Shown: in pieces, positions 16,010 to 24,496 of the stretch | How positions within the stretch are numbered: position 1 is the stretch's first letter | Layout: every line of letters begins with the position of its first letter | Origin: Streptomyces akebiae | Lineage (GTDB): Bacteria > Actinomycetota > Actinomycetes > Streptomycetales > Streptomycetaceae | Length of the DNA stretch: 64,000 nucleotides | Direction: 5' to 3' | NCBI RefSeq assembly: GCF_019599145.1 | Contig: NZ_CP080647.1 | Span: forward strand, 5,704,001 to 5,768,000 | Position numbers and translations under genes: made by a program | Notes under the pieces: model-generated | What the model saw: the letters and a program-made list of their open reading frames with translations, nothing else | Told to the model about the DNA's origin: nothing | Databases searched by the model: none

Positions 16010-17854
16010 GTGACGCAGAGTGGACAGGGCGAGGAGCCCTCGGCGCGGACCGCGCGCGAAGGCATCGTGCTGCCCTCGGACGGTGGGGCGCCGCTCCACC
16101 CGAGCGATCTGCCGCCGGCCCCGCTGCCGCCGGCCCCGGCCCAGCCGTGGGACCAGCAGCGGCCGTGGGGCTCCGAGGAGACCGCGGCGCCGCCCGCCCA
16201 GCCGCAGGCCGACCACTGGAACAGCGCGCCCTCCGCGCCGGAATGGGGAGCCCACGGGGCGCGGGACGCGTACGGCACGGTGGGTGCGCAGGCCGGTTAC
16301 GGCGCGCAGGGGGCGTACGGCACCCAGGATGACGCGGTCGGTCAGGCGTACGGCACTCAAGGCGACGCGGCCGGTCAGGCATACGGGGCCCAGAGCGGCG
16401 CGGCAGGTCAGGCCTACGGCACCACTCAGGGGGACCCGGCCGGGCAGGCCTACGGCACCCATGGCGGAATGCCGTTGCCCCCCGAGGGGGCGCCTGGGGC
16501 GGCGTACGGGGGCGCGGGGTACGGCGGGGCAGGTGCGCCGTTGCCGCCGGTCGCGGGAGAGCTGGCCGTACCGTCCGCCGGTGCGTCGCCGCAATCGCCG
16601 CAGAGCGCGCCGATGCCGCCCGTGGACGAGGGAGCCACCCAGTACATCCCGTACGTGCCGGCGGCCGGGCCCATGCCGGGGGACGAGGCGGCGACGCAGT
16701 TCATACCGCCGGTGGTCACGGAGGCGCCCGCCGCCGAGGCCGCCACGCAGTTCCTGCCGCCGGTGGGGCCGGGCGCGCTGCCGCCGGCGGCGTCGGGCGA
16801 CGCGACGACATATCTGGGACGGGTGCCGGACAACGGCGCCGGACCCCTCCCGCCGGCCGCGAACCCCGTGCGGCCGGTCCCCGGCGCGTCCGCCGGGAAT
16901 CCCGACGAGGCGGCGACGCAGTACATACCGCCGGTGGCCGCGCAGGGGCAGCAGCGGCCCCCGTACGGTGCGCCGGGGCCGCAGCCGGGACAGCAGCAGC
17001 CGGACGTGTTCGACAGCCTCTTCCGGAACGAACCGGGGGCCGGTGGCGCCGCCGGGTCCACCCAGCAGATGCCGAAGATCGACCACGGTCATGCCCCGCA
17101 GCCGCCGCGGGGCCCGGGCGGGCCCGGCGGTCATGGCAGCCACGGCGGACCCGGTGGCCACGGAGGCCACGGTGGGCATGCCGGGCGCGCTTCCGGGAGA
17201 CGGGAGAGCGGGGGCGGCGGGGGCGGTCGTACGAGATCGCGGGTGCCGTTGATCGCGCTCGTCGGCGTGGGGATCGCGGTGCTCGGGATCGGGGCGGGCG
17301 CGCTGATGGCCGGGTCGGGGGACGACTCGTCGCCGAGCGACAACAAGCCCGTGTCGGCGAGCGGGGCGCCCGAGGAGTCGGCGTCCGCGTCGGCGGACCC
17401 GGCGCGCGAGCAGGCGGTCGCGCTCGACAAGCTGCTGGCCGACAGCGGCGACAGCCGGAGCAGCGTGATCAAGGCGGTCGCCGACATCAAGACGTGCTCC
17501 AACCTGGGCCAGGCCGCCACCGATCTGCGGGACGCGGCGAAGCAGCGCAACGACCTGGTCACCCGGCTCGGCGCGCTGTCCGTCGACCAGCTGCCGAACC
17601 ACGAGGCCCTGACCACCTCGCTGACCAAGGCCTGGAAGGCCTCGGCCTCCGCGGACAACCACTACGCGGCGTGGGCGGACCAGACCGCCGGGAAGAAGGG
17701 CTGCAAGAAGGGTCAGGCCCGCACCACCGGCCAGACCCAGGCCGGCAACCAGGCCAGCGCCACCGCCAGCGCCGAGAAGACCAAGGCCGCGGAACTCTGG
17801 AACGAGATCGCCAAGACCTACACCCTGACCGAACGCCAGGCGGTCCAGCTGTAG
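16010..17854 (+). CDS. Single-pass membrane protein with Gln/Ala/Tyr repeats and TQ motifs
   Basis: A 614-residue protein starting at GTG. Residues 1-410 are a disordered cytoplasmic region rich in Pro, Gly, Ala and Gln. It includes about five AGQAYGTQGD-like repeats (near 90-150) and later acidic TQ motifs: DEGATQYIP, DEAATQFIPP, AEAATQFLPP and DEAATQYIPP, plus a GDATTYLGR variant. A membrane segment (RVPLIALVGVGIAVLGIGAGAL) lies near 410-432, followed by an acidic/Ser linker and a folded extracellular domain of about 160 residues with two cysteines. The regular TQ motifs resemble Ser/Thr-kinase substrates read by FHA domains. I do not recognise the family function. Confidence 0.8.
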   Translation: MTQSGQGEEPSARTAREGIVLPSDGGAPLHPSDLPPAPLPPAPAQPWDQQRPWGSEETAAPPAQPQADHWNSAPSAPEWGAHGARDAYGTVGAQAGYGAQGAYGTQDDAVGQAYGTQGDAAGQAYGAQSGAAGQAYGTTQGDPAGQAYGTHGGMPLPPEGAPGAAYGGAGYGGAGAPLPPVAGELAVPSAGASPQSPQSAPMPPVDEGATQYIPYVPAAGPMPGDEAATQFIPPVVTEAPAAEAATQFLPPVGPGALPPAASGDATTYLGRVPDNGAGPLPPAANPVRPVPGASAGNPDEAATQYIPPVAAQGQQRPPYGAPGPQPGQQQPDVFDSLFRNEPGAGGAAGSTQQMPKIDHGHAPQPPRGPGGPGGHGSHGGPGGHGGHGGHAGRASGRRESGGGGGGRTRSRVPLIALVGVGIAVLGIGAGALMAGSGDDSSPSDNKPVSASGAPEESASASADPAREQAVALDKLLADSGDSRSSVIKAVADIKTCSNLGQAATDLRDAAKQRNDLVTRLGALSVDQLPNHEALTTSLTKAWKASASADNHYAAWADQTAGKKGCKKGQARTTGQTQAGNQASATASAEKTKAAELWNEIAKTYTLTERQAVQL

Positions 17855-17923
17855 GGACGGCGGTGCCCGGTCCGGGGCCGAGCCGCCGCGCACCCCGGGC
17901 GGGGCCGTCACGTGCGGCGTCGG

Positions 17924-19228
17924 TCAGTTCTCCGCCTCCACCAGCGTCTTCTCCACGTTCACGAAGTTCCTTCGGGCCGCGACCAGTTGGCCCTTGCGGA
18001 CGATCTGGAAGGTGACTTCGGGGTTGATGAGGCGGGGGAAGCCGGCAGAGGCTATGAGGTCCTCGAAGCGCCAGCTGAGAGGTGGGGTCAGGCCGCCGGT
18101 GGTGACCTTCAGTCCGTCGTCGAGGACACGCCGGATCGCCTGGGAGGTCACCTCTCCGTCGCCGATCTTCTCGAGGGCGGCCGTCAGCACGGTGTACGCG
18201 ATCCACGTGGTCTGCACGCCCGGGTCCGCGGGGTCGATCCGGTTGTCGCCGAACGCGTGCTCCCGGATCACCTCCTTCATCCGGTCCCACCGCTTGTCGC
18301 TCTCCACCGGGTACCAGCCGGTGACGTACGCCCCCTCGTACGGCCCTGACCTCCCCCCGGTCGCGTCGATCACCGTCTGGTCGACGCTGCCCAGCACCGT
18401 CCCCGTACGGACGTCCGGGAAGTCCGCGCGGTCCCGGCGGAAGGAGTCCATGAAGGTGAAGGTGCGGTCGCCCAGGGCGGGGACCACGCACCCCTCCGTG
18501 CCCGGCTCCGTGCTGGCCCGCCGCAGCGCCTCCCGGGCGTGCCCGCCGTACTCGGTGGCGTCCTCGGCGGCCAGTTGGTCCTCCGACCCGTCGTGGCCCC
18601 CGGAACGCAGCCCCGAGTCCAGCAGCAGCGGCAGCTGGTCGCCGGCTATCGAGTCGGGGCGGACGAGGGCGACCGGGCCGCAGTCCTCGGCGAGCTGTTC
18701 GCCGAGGCCGGCCATGAGGGAGGCCTGGCCGCCGTTGACCGGGTACGACAGCGCGCTGGCGAACTCGTCGTCGGTGACGCCGTAGCCGCCGATGTACGGG
18801 ATGCCCGCCGACTCCAGCGGGGCGAGGAAGGAACGGCCGTGCTGACTGTAGGAGCCGACGACCGCGACGACGTCCTCGTCGGCGGCACGGCGGGCGCACT
18901 TCGCGGCCGTCACGGTCTCGTTGTGGTCGTTGCAGGTCAGGATTCGCAGCTCGCGGCCGTTGATGCCGCCGCCCGCGTTGACCCAGCGGGCGTACGCCTT
19001 GGCCATCGCGGGCATGCCCGGCTTGTTGGTGGCGGCCGTCTTCTCCGGGGCCCAGGTCATGACGGTGACGGGGCCGTCCCCGGTACTCCCCGTGGTACCG
19101 GGGAGGACCCCGCACGCGGCGACGAGTGAGGCACACGCCGTCAGCGTGGTGGCTCTGACCAGGCGTTTGGTGAGTCCTGTGGGATGGCCTGGGGGCTGAT
19201 GGGTCCGTCGTGCCTGGAAGCCAGTCAT
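17924..19228 (-). CDS. ABC transporter substrate-binding lipoprotein (branched-chain amino acid type)
   Basis: A 434-residue exported lipoprotein. The signal peptide KRLVRATTLTACASLVAAC ends in a lipobox with Cys39. The mature part is a periplasmic-binding type I fold: GDGPVTVMTWAPEK, the disordered-loop segment GMPAMAKAYARWVNAGGGINGREL, then ARRAADEDVVAVVGSYSQHG typical of LivJ-like receptors. No permease or ATPase genes are adjacent, so it may be an orphan receptor. I choose ATG 19228, which puts a proper signal peptide at the N-terminus; the frame is open 59 codons upstream into the divergent promoter. Confidence 0.88.
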   Translation of the reverse strand: MTGFQARRTHQPPGHPTGLTKRLVRATTLTACASLVAACGVLPGTTGSTGDGPVTVMTWAPEKTAATNKPGMPAMAKAYARWVNAGGGINGRELRILTCNDHNETVTAAKCARRAADEDVVAVVGSYSQHGRSFLAPLESAGIPYIGGYGVTDDEFASALSYPVNGGQASLMAGLGEQLAEDCGPVALVRPDSIAGDQLPLLLDSGLRSGGHDGSEDQLAAEDATEYGGHAREALRRASTEPGTEGCVVPALGDRTFTFMDSFRRDRADFPDVRTGTVLGSVDQTVIDATGGRSGPYEGAYVTGWYPVESDKRWDRMKEVIREHAFGDNRIDPADPGVQTTWIAYTVLTAALEKIGDGEVTSQAIRRVLDDGLKVTTGGLTPPLSWRFEDLIASAGFPRLINPEVTFQIVRKGQLVAARRNFVNVEKTLVEAEN

Positions 19229-19356
19229 GGCTCCGCACGATTCCGCCACATCACCAACCCGGGCGTGACAGATGGTCAACGCGGGGTGACCGGGAGGTGA
19301 ATTGCGAGGAGCTACGATCGTATTTTCGAGTGGTTTCTGAGAGGAATGCGCGATCG

Positions 19357-19857
19357 ATGACCGTCCAAGGTCCGGAGACCCCTTCCCGTCGTGGGCGTCG
19401 CTCATTCACCATGGGCGGCATGCCACTGAACGACATGCCGTGGTGGCGCTGGCGCAGCAATGTGCGCTCCGCGCTGCACATGCTCTCCGACCCCGCGTTC
19501 CAGCAGAACGTCTGGCTGGCCGGTGTCGACGGGTACGGGGACGTCACCGACGCCGTGTACCGCCTGGTCGAGGACACCTGGCTGGACAACTGGTCCGCCG
19601 AGAAGTACGTCGGCACGATCTTCCGTGACGCCCAGGAGGCGGCCCTCGTCGACACGGCCGTGCTGCGCGTGCTGCGGATCATGCACCAGGTCGGCCCGGA
19701 CGCACCCGTCTCCGCGTACCTCGACCACGACGCCTGGCCCGAGGCCGTCCGCGCCGCCCGTGAGGCGCACGTACGCCTCTCGGCGAGCGACGGGGAGGAC
19801 CCGGACACCCCGCCGCGCACGCTCGAAGTGCTGCGGATCATGACCAGGGCGGCGTAG
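19357..19857 (+). CDS. SCO4402-family conserved protein
   Basis: A 166-residue soluble protein, function unknown. After an arginine-rich start it reads MPWWRWRSNVRSALHMLSD, then GVDGYGDVTDAVYRLVEDTW and a C-terminal helical part. I recognise it as the small conserved actinobacterial family named after SCO4402; its size and helical pattern resemble some immunity-type proteins, but there is no toxin gene beside it. ATG 19357 follows GAGAGG at a normal distance. It lies divergent from the lipoprotein and 90 bases before purU. Confidence 0.78.
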   Translation: MTVQGPETPSRRGRRSFTMGGMPLNDMPWWRWRSNVRSALHMLSDPAFQQNVWLAGVDGYGDVTDAVYRLVEDTWLDNWSAEKYVGTIFRDAQEAALVDTAVLRVLRIMHQVGPDAPVSAYLDHDAWPEAVRAAREAHVRLSASDGEDPDTPPRTLEVLRIMTRAA

Positions 19858-19947
19858 GGAAGCCCGCCGGGCGGTGGCGCGGGGGCCCGCGGTCCGGTCT
19901 TCGGGACGATTGCCGACATGGGTACGCCATATGGGACCCTGTCGGGC

Positions 19948-20829
19948 ATGAACGAGCAGTCCACCCGAGCCGCGGCACCCGCCGACCAGTACGTCCTCAC
20001 CCTCGCCTGCCCCGACAAGCCGGGCATCGTGCACGCCGTGTCGAGCTACCTCTTCATGACCGGCGGGAACATCGAGGACAGTCAGCAGTTCGGTGACCAC
20101 GACACGGGTCTGTTCTTCATGCGCGTCCACTTCTCGGCGGACGCACCGGTGAACGTGGACAAGCTGCGGGCCAGCTTCGCGGCGATCGGTGACTCCTTCC
20201 AGATGGACTGGCAGATCAACCGGGCCGACGAGAAGATGCGCATCGTCCTGATGGTCAGCAAGTTCGGGCACTGCCTGAACGACCTGCTCTTCCGGGCGAG
20301 CACGGGCGCGCTGCCGGTGGAGGTCGCGGCCGTGGTCTCCAACCACACCGACTTCGCCGAGCTGGTGGGGTCGTACGACATCCCCTTCCACCACATCCCG
20401 GTCACCAAGGACACCAAGGCGGACGCGGAGGCGCGGCTGCTGCAGATCGTGCGCGAGGAGAAGGTCGAGCTGGTCGTGCTGGCCCGCTACATGCAGGTCC
20501 TCTCCGACGACCTCTGCAAGCAGCTCAGCGGGCGCATCATCAACATCCACCACTCCTTCCTGCCGAGCTTCAAGGGCGCGAAGCCGTACCACCAGGCGCA
20601 CACGCGCGGTGTGAAGCTGATCGGCGCGACGGCGCACTATGTCACCGCCGACCTCGACGAGGGGCCGATCATCGAGCAGGAGGTCGAGCGGGTGGGCCAT
20701 GGGGTGACGCCCGAGGGGCTCGTCGCGGTCGGGCGCGACGTGGAGTGCCAGGCGCTGGCACGGGCGGTCAAGTGGCACGCCGAGCGGCGCATCCTGATGA
20801 ACGGGCGCCGGACGGTCGTCTTCGCCTAG
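19948..20829 (+). CDS. purU: Formyltetrahydrofolate deformylase
   Basis: A 293-residue enzyme that hydrolyses 10-formyl-tetrahydrofolate to formate and tetrahydrofolate, balancing one-carbon units. The N-terminal ACT domain (YVLTLACPDKPGIVHAVS) is followed by the formyltransferase fold with MVSKFGHCLNDLL, IINIHHSFLPSFKGAKPYHQA (the catalytic histidine is in this block) and IGATAHYVTADLDEGPIIEQ with the catalytic aspartate. I start at MNEQSTRAA; an ATG ten codons earlier is possible. No clear ribosome site precedes either. Confidence 0.92.
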   Translation: MNEQSTRAAAPADQYVLTLACPDKPGIVHAVSSYLFMTGGNIEDSQQFGDHDTGLFFMRVHFSADAPVNVDKLRASFAAIGDSFQMDWQINRADEKMRIVLMVSKFGHCLNDLLFRASTGALPVEVAAVVSNHTDFAELVGSYDIPFHHIPVTKDTKADAEARLLQIVREEKVELVVLARYMQVLSDDLCKQLSGRIINIHHSFLPSFKGAKPYHQAHTRGVKLIGATAHYVTADLDEGPIIEQEVERVGHGVTPEGLVAVGRDVECQALARAVKWHAERRILMNGRRTVVFA

Positions 20830-21101
20830 CCAGGCCCTGTCGGCACTGTCTCACCGCCGGCCAGGTCGACGCGGCGGGGCTCTGTCCGCCCGGCGCGGAG
20901 GACGACGAGGCCCTGGAGGCTCTGGAGGCCCTGCAAAGGGCGCGGGGCCTGTACGTAGGACTGGTGGAGTACTTCGGCGCGGCGGCCCGCGACGGTCACG
21001 CGGTGCTGGTCCGGCAACTCCGACCCGCGAGCGCTGTCCCCGCCGCGTGCCCGGCGCACGCCCAGCGCATTCCGGCGCTGTCGCCGCTGCCCCGGCTCCC
21101 G
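20830..21101 (+). pseudogene. Coding-like remnant without a start codon
   Basis: Right after purU one frame reads like protein (DDEALEALEALQRARGLYVG, then LVEYFGAAARDGHAVLVRQL) with streptomycete third-position GC, but it has no usable start and runs on into the anti-sigma gene's antisense. It looks like the remains of a deleted gene. The alternative is chance coding-like composition. Confidence 0.3.
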
Positions 21102-22778
21102 CTACATGCGGCTCAGGGACGCCGCCGCGAACAGCACGTCCCTGATGGCATCCCGGTCGCCACCCTGCCCGGCGGCCGCCTCCTCCGGAGGTACGTGCCC
21201 GGCGGCGAGACGGCAGAACTCGACGCCGTCCAGGGCCACGTGGGCCACCTCGTGATCGGTGGAACCGAGGGCGGCGGGGGAGTCGAGGGGGATCAGCCAC
21301 TCGCCTCCGCCGGAACCCTCGATCTCCAGGCGGAGACTGCGGCCCGGGGCGCCGGCCGGTACGAGGTGGCGGCCGGACGGGGGCGGGGACGCGAGGCCGG
21401 TCCGGCGGCGCTCGGCCAGCGACACCGGCAGCATGCGGGCGGCCAGGTCGATCATGCCGTGCAGATGGCGGCCGGACGGCGGCTCGTACGGGTAGTCCAC
21501 GGCCTCCGCGATGTCCTCCGCATGGATCCAGCACTCGAACGCCCGATCGAGCATCGCGTCCTGGAGGGGAAGCTCGAAGCCGCCGTACGGGACTGTCAGG
21601 CGCGCTGAGGCGTCGGAGCCGTCGGGGCCGCCGCCCGTGAACGAGGCCGTGCGGACGATGTCGTGGCTCTGCTGCCGCCAGGGGGCGCGGAGGGCGCGGG
21701 TGGGCGGGAAGTGGGACGCCTTCCAGTACGCCTCGGTGCGAGCCGCCGGGGACGCGGCGACGGGCGGCTCGTCGGGGCCGGGTTCGAGCGGGCCGAGCGG
21801 GTCGTCCAGGCCGAGCGCCACGGCGACGAGCCCGTCGACGGTGAGCAGGTGGGCGATGACCCCGGCGACGGTCGTACGACGGCTCACCGGGGCCTCGCCC
21901 TCGAACCAGCGCAGCCGTACGGGGGCGTGCCAGTCGGCGGCGCCGATGTCCTGGAGCAGCGCGTCCAGCCGGGCCGTCTCCGCGTCGTACGGGGCGGCCC
22001 AGCGGGGGACGGGGATGCGGGGCGGGCGGCGGCCCAGGCAGACGTCCAGTACCTGGGTCCGCAGGGCCGGGTCGAGGTCGAGGCTCTCCGGCGGGTGCAG
22101 CAGCCCCACGGCTTCCCGCAACCGCCGCGCCTCGTCCGCGCACCCTCCGCACACCCCCAGGTGCTCCTCCACCGCCAACGCCTCCTCCGCCGAACACACC
22201 GCCAGGGCCCAGGCCCCGAGCAGCGCCTTCAGCACCCGGTGCTCCAGCACGAGGGGCGGGCGAGATCCGGACAGGGCGGAGGAGCCCGGCGCCGGGGTGG
22301 GGTTCGGCACGGCGTCGGGCAGGGGCATTCCGGTGTCCTCCACGGAGGTGCGCGGCAGCGGTATCCGGGGCGGGCCCGCCGGCTCGTCACCGCCGTCCCC
22401 GGCACCGGTCGGCTCACTCGGCCCGCCTGGCTCACTCGGCCCGCCCGTGCCCTCCGAGCCACCGGTGTCACTCGCTCCGGACGGCCCGCCGAGGTCGGCC
22501 CCGAGCCCCTCCTCAAGCCGGTCATCAGGCCGGTCATCAGGCCGGTCCTCAGGCTCGTCTCCGGATCGCCCGTCTCCGGATCGCCCGTCTCCGGAGCCGA
22601 GTCGCCCTCCGTGGCCACCGGGCCCGGCCGTGCCGCCGGCCGCGGTGCGGGCCGTGGGGTGTCCGTGTTCGGGAGAGTGTCCTGAGACCGGACCGGCGGG
22701 TCCGTCAGGTCGGGCCGGGGCCGGGGGCCGCCGGTTCTCCGGCTCGGGTGGCCCGTCAGGGCTCGGGGTGGCGTTCAT
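21102..22778 (-). CDS. Anti-sigma factor: zinc finger plus mycothiol-isomerase-like domain
   Basis: A 558-residue protein in three parts. Residues 1-180 are disordered, rich in Gly/Pro/Asp, with repeated GDGRSGD, PDDRPDD and GGPSEP units. Residues around 185-230 carry a zinc-binding anti-sigma motif (EEHLGVCGGCADEA, HxxxCxxC). The C-terminal part resembles the mycothiol-dependent maleylpyruvate isomerase N-terminal fold (TTVAGVIAHLLTVDGLVAVALG; ECWIHAEDIAEAVDYP). It would bind and inhibit the sigma factor encoded just upstream, whose stop codon overlaps its start by four bases (ATGA). The second domain may sense a thiol or small ligand; no transmembrane segment is seen. Confidence 0.85.
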   Translation of the reverse strand: MNATPSPDGPPEPENRRPPAPARPDGPAGPVSGHSPEHGHPTARTAAGGTAGPGGHGGRLGSGDGRSGDGRSGDEPEDRPDDRPDDRLEEGLGADLGGPSGASDTGGSEGTGGPSEPGGPSEPTGAGDGGDEPAGPPRIPLPRTSVEDTGMPLPDAVPNPTPAPGSSALSGSRPPLVLEHRVLKALLGAWALAVCSAEEALAVEEHLGVCGGCADEARRLREAVGLLHPPESLDLDPALRTQVLDVCLGRRPPRIPVPRWAAPYDAETARLDALLQDIGAADWHAPVRLRWFEGEAPVSRRTTVAGVIAHLLTVDGLVAVALGLDDPLGPLEPGPDEPPVAASPAARTEAYWKASHFPPTRALRAPWRQQSHDIVRTASFTGGGPDGSDASARLTVPYGGFELPLQDAMLDRAFECWIHAEDIAEAVDYPYEPPSGRHLHGMIDLAARMLPVSLAERRRTGLASPPPSGRHLVPAGAPGRSLRLEIEGSGGGEWLIPLDSPAALGSTDHEVAHVALDGVEFCRLAAGHVPPEEAAAGQGGDRDAIRDVLFAAASLSRM

Positions 22779-23356
22779 GTGAGGGGCCCGGGTTCGGGTG
22801 GGGTGCCGGAGGGGCGTGTGTCGTGGGCGGTGGAGAGGAGCTGGAGGCCGAGGCGGAGGCGGCGTCGGGCCTCGTCCTCGGTGACGCCCAGGTCGGTGGC
22901 GGTCTGGCGGTAGTCACGGCGCTGGAAATAGGCCAGCTCCAGAGCGGCCCGCAGCGGGGCGGGCATGGCCTGCACGATGTAGTCGGCGCGGGCCGCCACC
23001 GACGCCTGGTGGACCTTGCGTTCCAGGTCCTCCGTCGTGCCCTCGCCGCCTCGGGCGAGCGCGGCGGTCTCGGTGGCCCGCAGCCGCTGCACCGCGAGAC
23101 GGTGGGTCAGCGCCGCCATCCAGGACCGCAGCGGCCCCTGCTGGGGGTCGTACGCCTCGGGGTTCTCCCAGAGCTGGAGGAACACCTCGCGGGTGATGCC
23201 GTCCGCACCCCGCTCGTCGCCGAGGACGCGGTGGGCCAGCCCGTGCACGAGGGACGCGAACCGGTCGTACAGCTCACCGAGCGCCGCCGCCTCGCCGTGC
23301 GCCAGCCGCTGCTGCATCTTGCGGTCCCAGCGGGGCGGTGCGTCCATCGTCGCCAT
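22775..23356 (-). CDS. ECF-type RNA polymerase sigma factor
   Basis: A 193-residue sigma factor with region 2 (LGELYDRFASLVHGLAHRVLGD ... LQLWENPEAYDPQQGPLRSWM) and region 4 (MPAPLRAALELAYFQRRDYR, then QTATDLGVTEDEARRRLRLG). It lacks the extended regions of housekeeping sigmas. The next gene, translationally coupled by a 4-base overlap, encodes its presumed zinc-finger anti-sigma. The start ATG lies at the edge of a 546-bp intergenic region, where an autoregulated promoter would be expected; I could not identify it. Confidence 0.9.
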   Translation of the reverse strand: MATMDAPPRWDRKMQQRLAHGEAAALGELYDRFASLVHGLAHRVLGDERGADGITREVFLQLWENPEAYDPQQGPLRSWMAALTHRLAVQRLRATETAALARGGEGTTEDLERKVHQASVAARADYIVQAMPAPLRAALELAYFQRRDYRQTATDLGVTEDEARRRLRLGLQLLSTAHDTRPSGTPPEPGPLT

Positions 23357-23720
23357 ACGGCCCCCTCACCCTGCTCTCACCTGCGCCGTTCCTTGAATGC
23401 CCGCCCGGTCGTCCGCCAGTCGTGCGCCGGCCGGCCCGCGGTCCGTCGGCTGCCCGCTTCCGGCCCGATTCCAGCCTGTGCGCACCGCCGTCCCGAATGT
23501 AGTCGGCACCGCTGACCGCGCACGCCCCTTTATGGCAATGCGCGCCCCTCGCGAGGCCGGAGGTGGTATGCGCCTCCTGGGTAAGCCGTTTCCACACCGC
23601 CCACGTGGGCGTCCACCCGCCTTTCGTATGTCTGTACGACCATATGAGGCTCCTGATCTGCGCGAATCCAACCAAGTGACGCTCGTCTGGGCCCACATCG
23701 GATCGATACCGAAGCCATTC

Positions 23721-23739
23721 GTGATCAATATTCGATCAC
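23721..23739. promoter_or_regulatory. AT-rich palindrome, candidate operator
   Basis: GTGATCAATATTCGATCAC is a 19-bp inverted repeat with six-base arms GTGATC/GATCAC around AATATTC. Its AT content stands out in a genome of this type, which makes chance occurrence less likely. The binding protein is unknown. Confidence 0.45.
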
Positions 23740-23795
23740 ATGTGACCGTACTCGATGGAAATCGCACCGAAAAGGCCCCTGAAATGGCTCGCTTA

Positions 23796-23820
23796 CCCCG
23801 CGCTTTCGGTGGGCGCGGGG
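23796..23820. terminator. Hairpin before the STAS gene
   Basis: CCCCGCGC (23796-23803) pairs with GCGCGGGG (23813-23820), followed by TGTTTCATGG. It may be an attenuator or terminator in the leader of the STAS gene. Confidence 0.4.
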
Positions 23821-23902
23821 TGTTTCATGGAACGACGGCGGGGCAGCCGCGCAGCAGGAAGCGGTGCAGTGGCTTCCGGTTCGGCGACTGAGAGGCATCG
23901 CG

Positions 23903-24304
23903 GTGGCGTTCGAAGTGACCGACGGCGAGCAAGGCGAGTGGGCCGTGCTGCACGTGTCCGGAGAGATGGATCTGGTCACGTCGCCCGTGCTCCGCCAGCG
24001 GGTGCACGAGGCGGTGGCCGACGGCCGCCGAAGTCTCGTCCTCGACCTCTCCGCCGTCGTCTTCTGCGACTCCAGCGGCGTGGGCGTGCTGGTCGCCACC
24101 CGCCGCCTGATGCGGTCCTTCCAGGGGCGTCTCCGGCTGATCCTCCCCGCCGACGGCCACGCGGGCGGCGGTCCCTCCGAGGGCGCGCACGTCAACCGTG
24201 TCCTCGCCGCCCTCGGTGTCCGCCGCCTCTTCGACGTCCATCCGGACGTCCTCTCGGCGGTCGCGCCGGACGCGGACGACGAGGCCGGCCCCCTGTCGGC
24301 CTGA
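23903..24304 (+). CDS. STAS-domain anti-sigma factor antagonist
   Basis: A 133-residue SpoIIAA/RsbV-like protein: WAVLHVSGEMDLVTSPVLRQ, then LVLDLSAVVFCDSSGVGVLV, with the phosphorylatable serine in DSSG (residues 56-59). Such proteins free a sigma factor by binding its anti-sigma kinase when unphosphorylated. The GTG at 23903 follows GAGAGG at six bases, better than the ATG at 23864. No RsbW-type kinase is next to it; the nearest is at 30748-31323. It is divergent from the sigma/anti-sigma pair, whose anti-sigma is not an ATPase, so a partner elsewhere is likely. Confidence 0.88.
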   Translation: MAFEVTDGEQGEWAVLHVSGEMDLVTSPVLRQRVHEAVADGRRSLVLDLSAVVFCDSSGVGVLVATRRLMRSFQGRLRLILPADGHAGGGPSEGAHVNRVLAALGVRRLFDVHPDVLSAVAPDADDEAGPLSA

Positions 24305-24496
24305 CCGCGCACCCTCCCCATGAGCAGTACGCACGTGTGAGCTGTCCCACGCGGTGGTGTCCCGGTGGCCACACAGTTGTCCCGGAATTCCCGCAGTCTT
24401 GGTACAAGCGCCGCTTTCCCGCTCCGCCCGGGCCGCTGACGTCGTACGCTCCGTCCGAGAAGCACCCCACTTGACGTAAGGCGGGCCCGAGGAGAC

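Larger units (their letters stand above)
23357..23902. other. Divergent regulatory region between sigma and STAS genes
   Basis: There is no credible gene in these 546 bases. The part near 23640-23760 is unusually AT-rich for this DNA and contains the palindrome GTGATC-AATATTC-GATCAC (23721-23739), followed by a second GTGAC. Next comes a hairpin CCCCGCGC/GCGCGGGG (23796-23820). The region should contain promoters in both directions. Confidence 0.5.
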
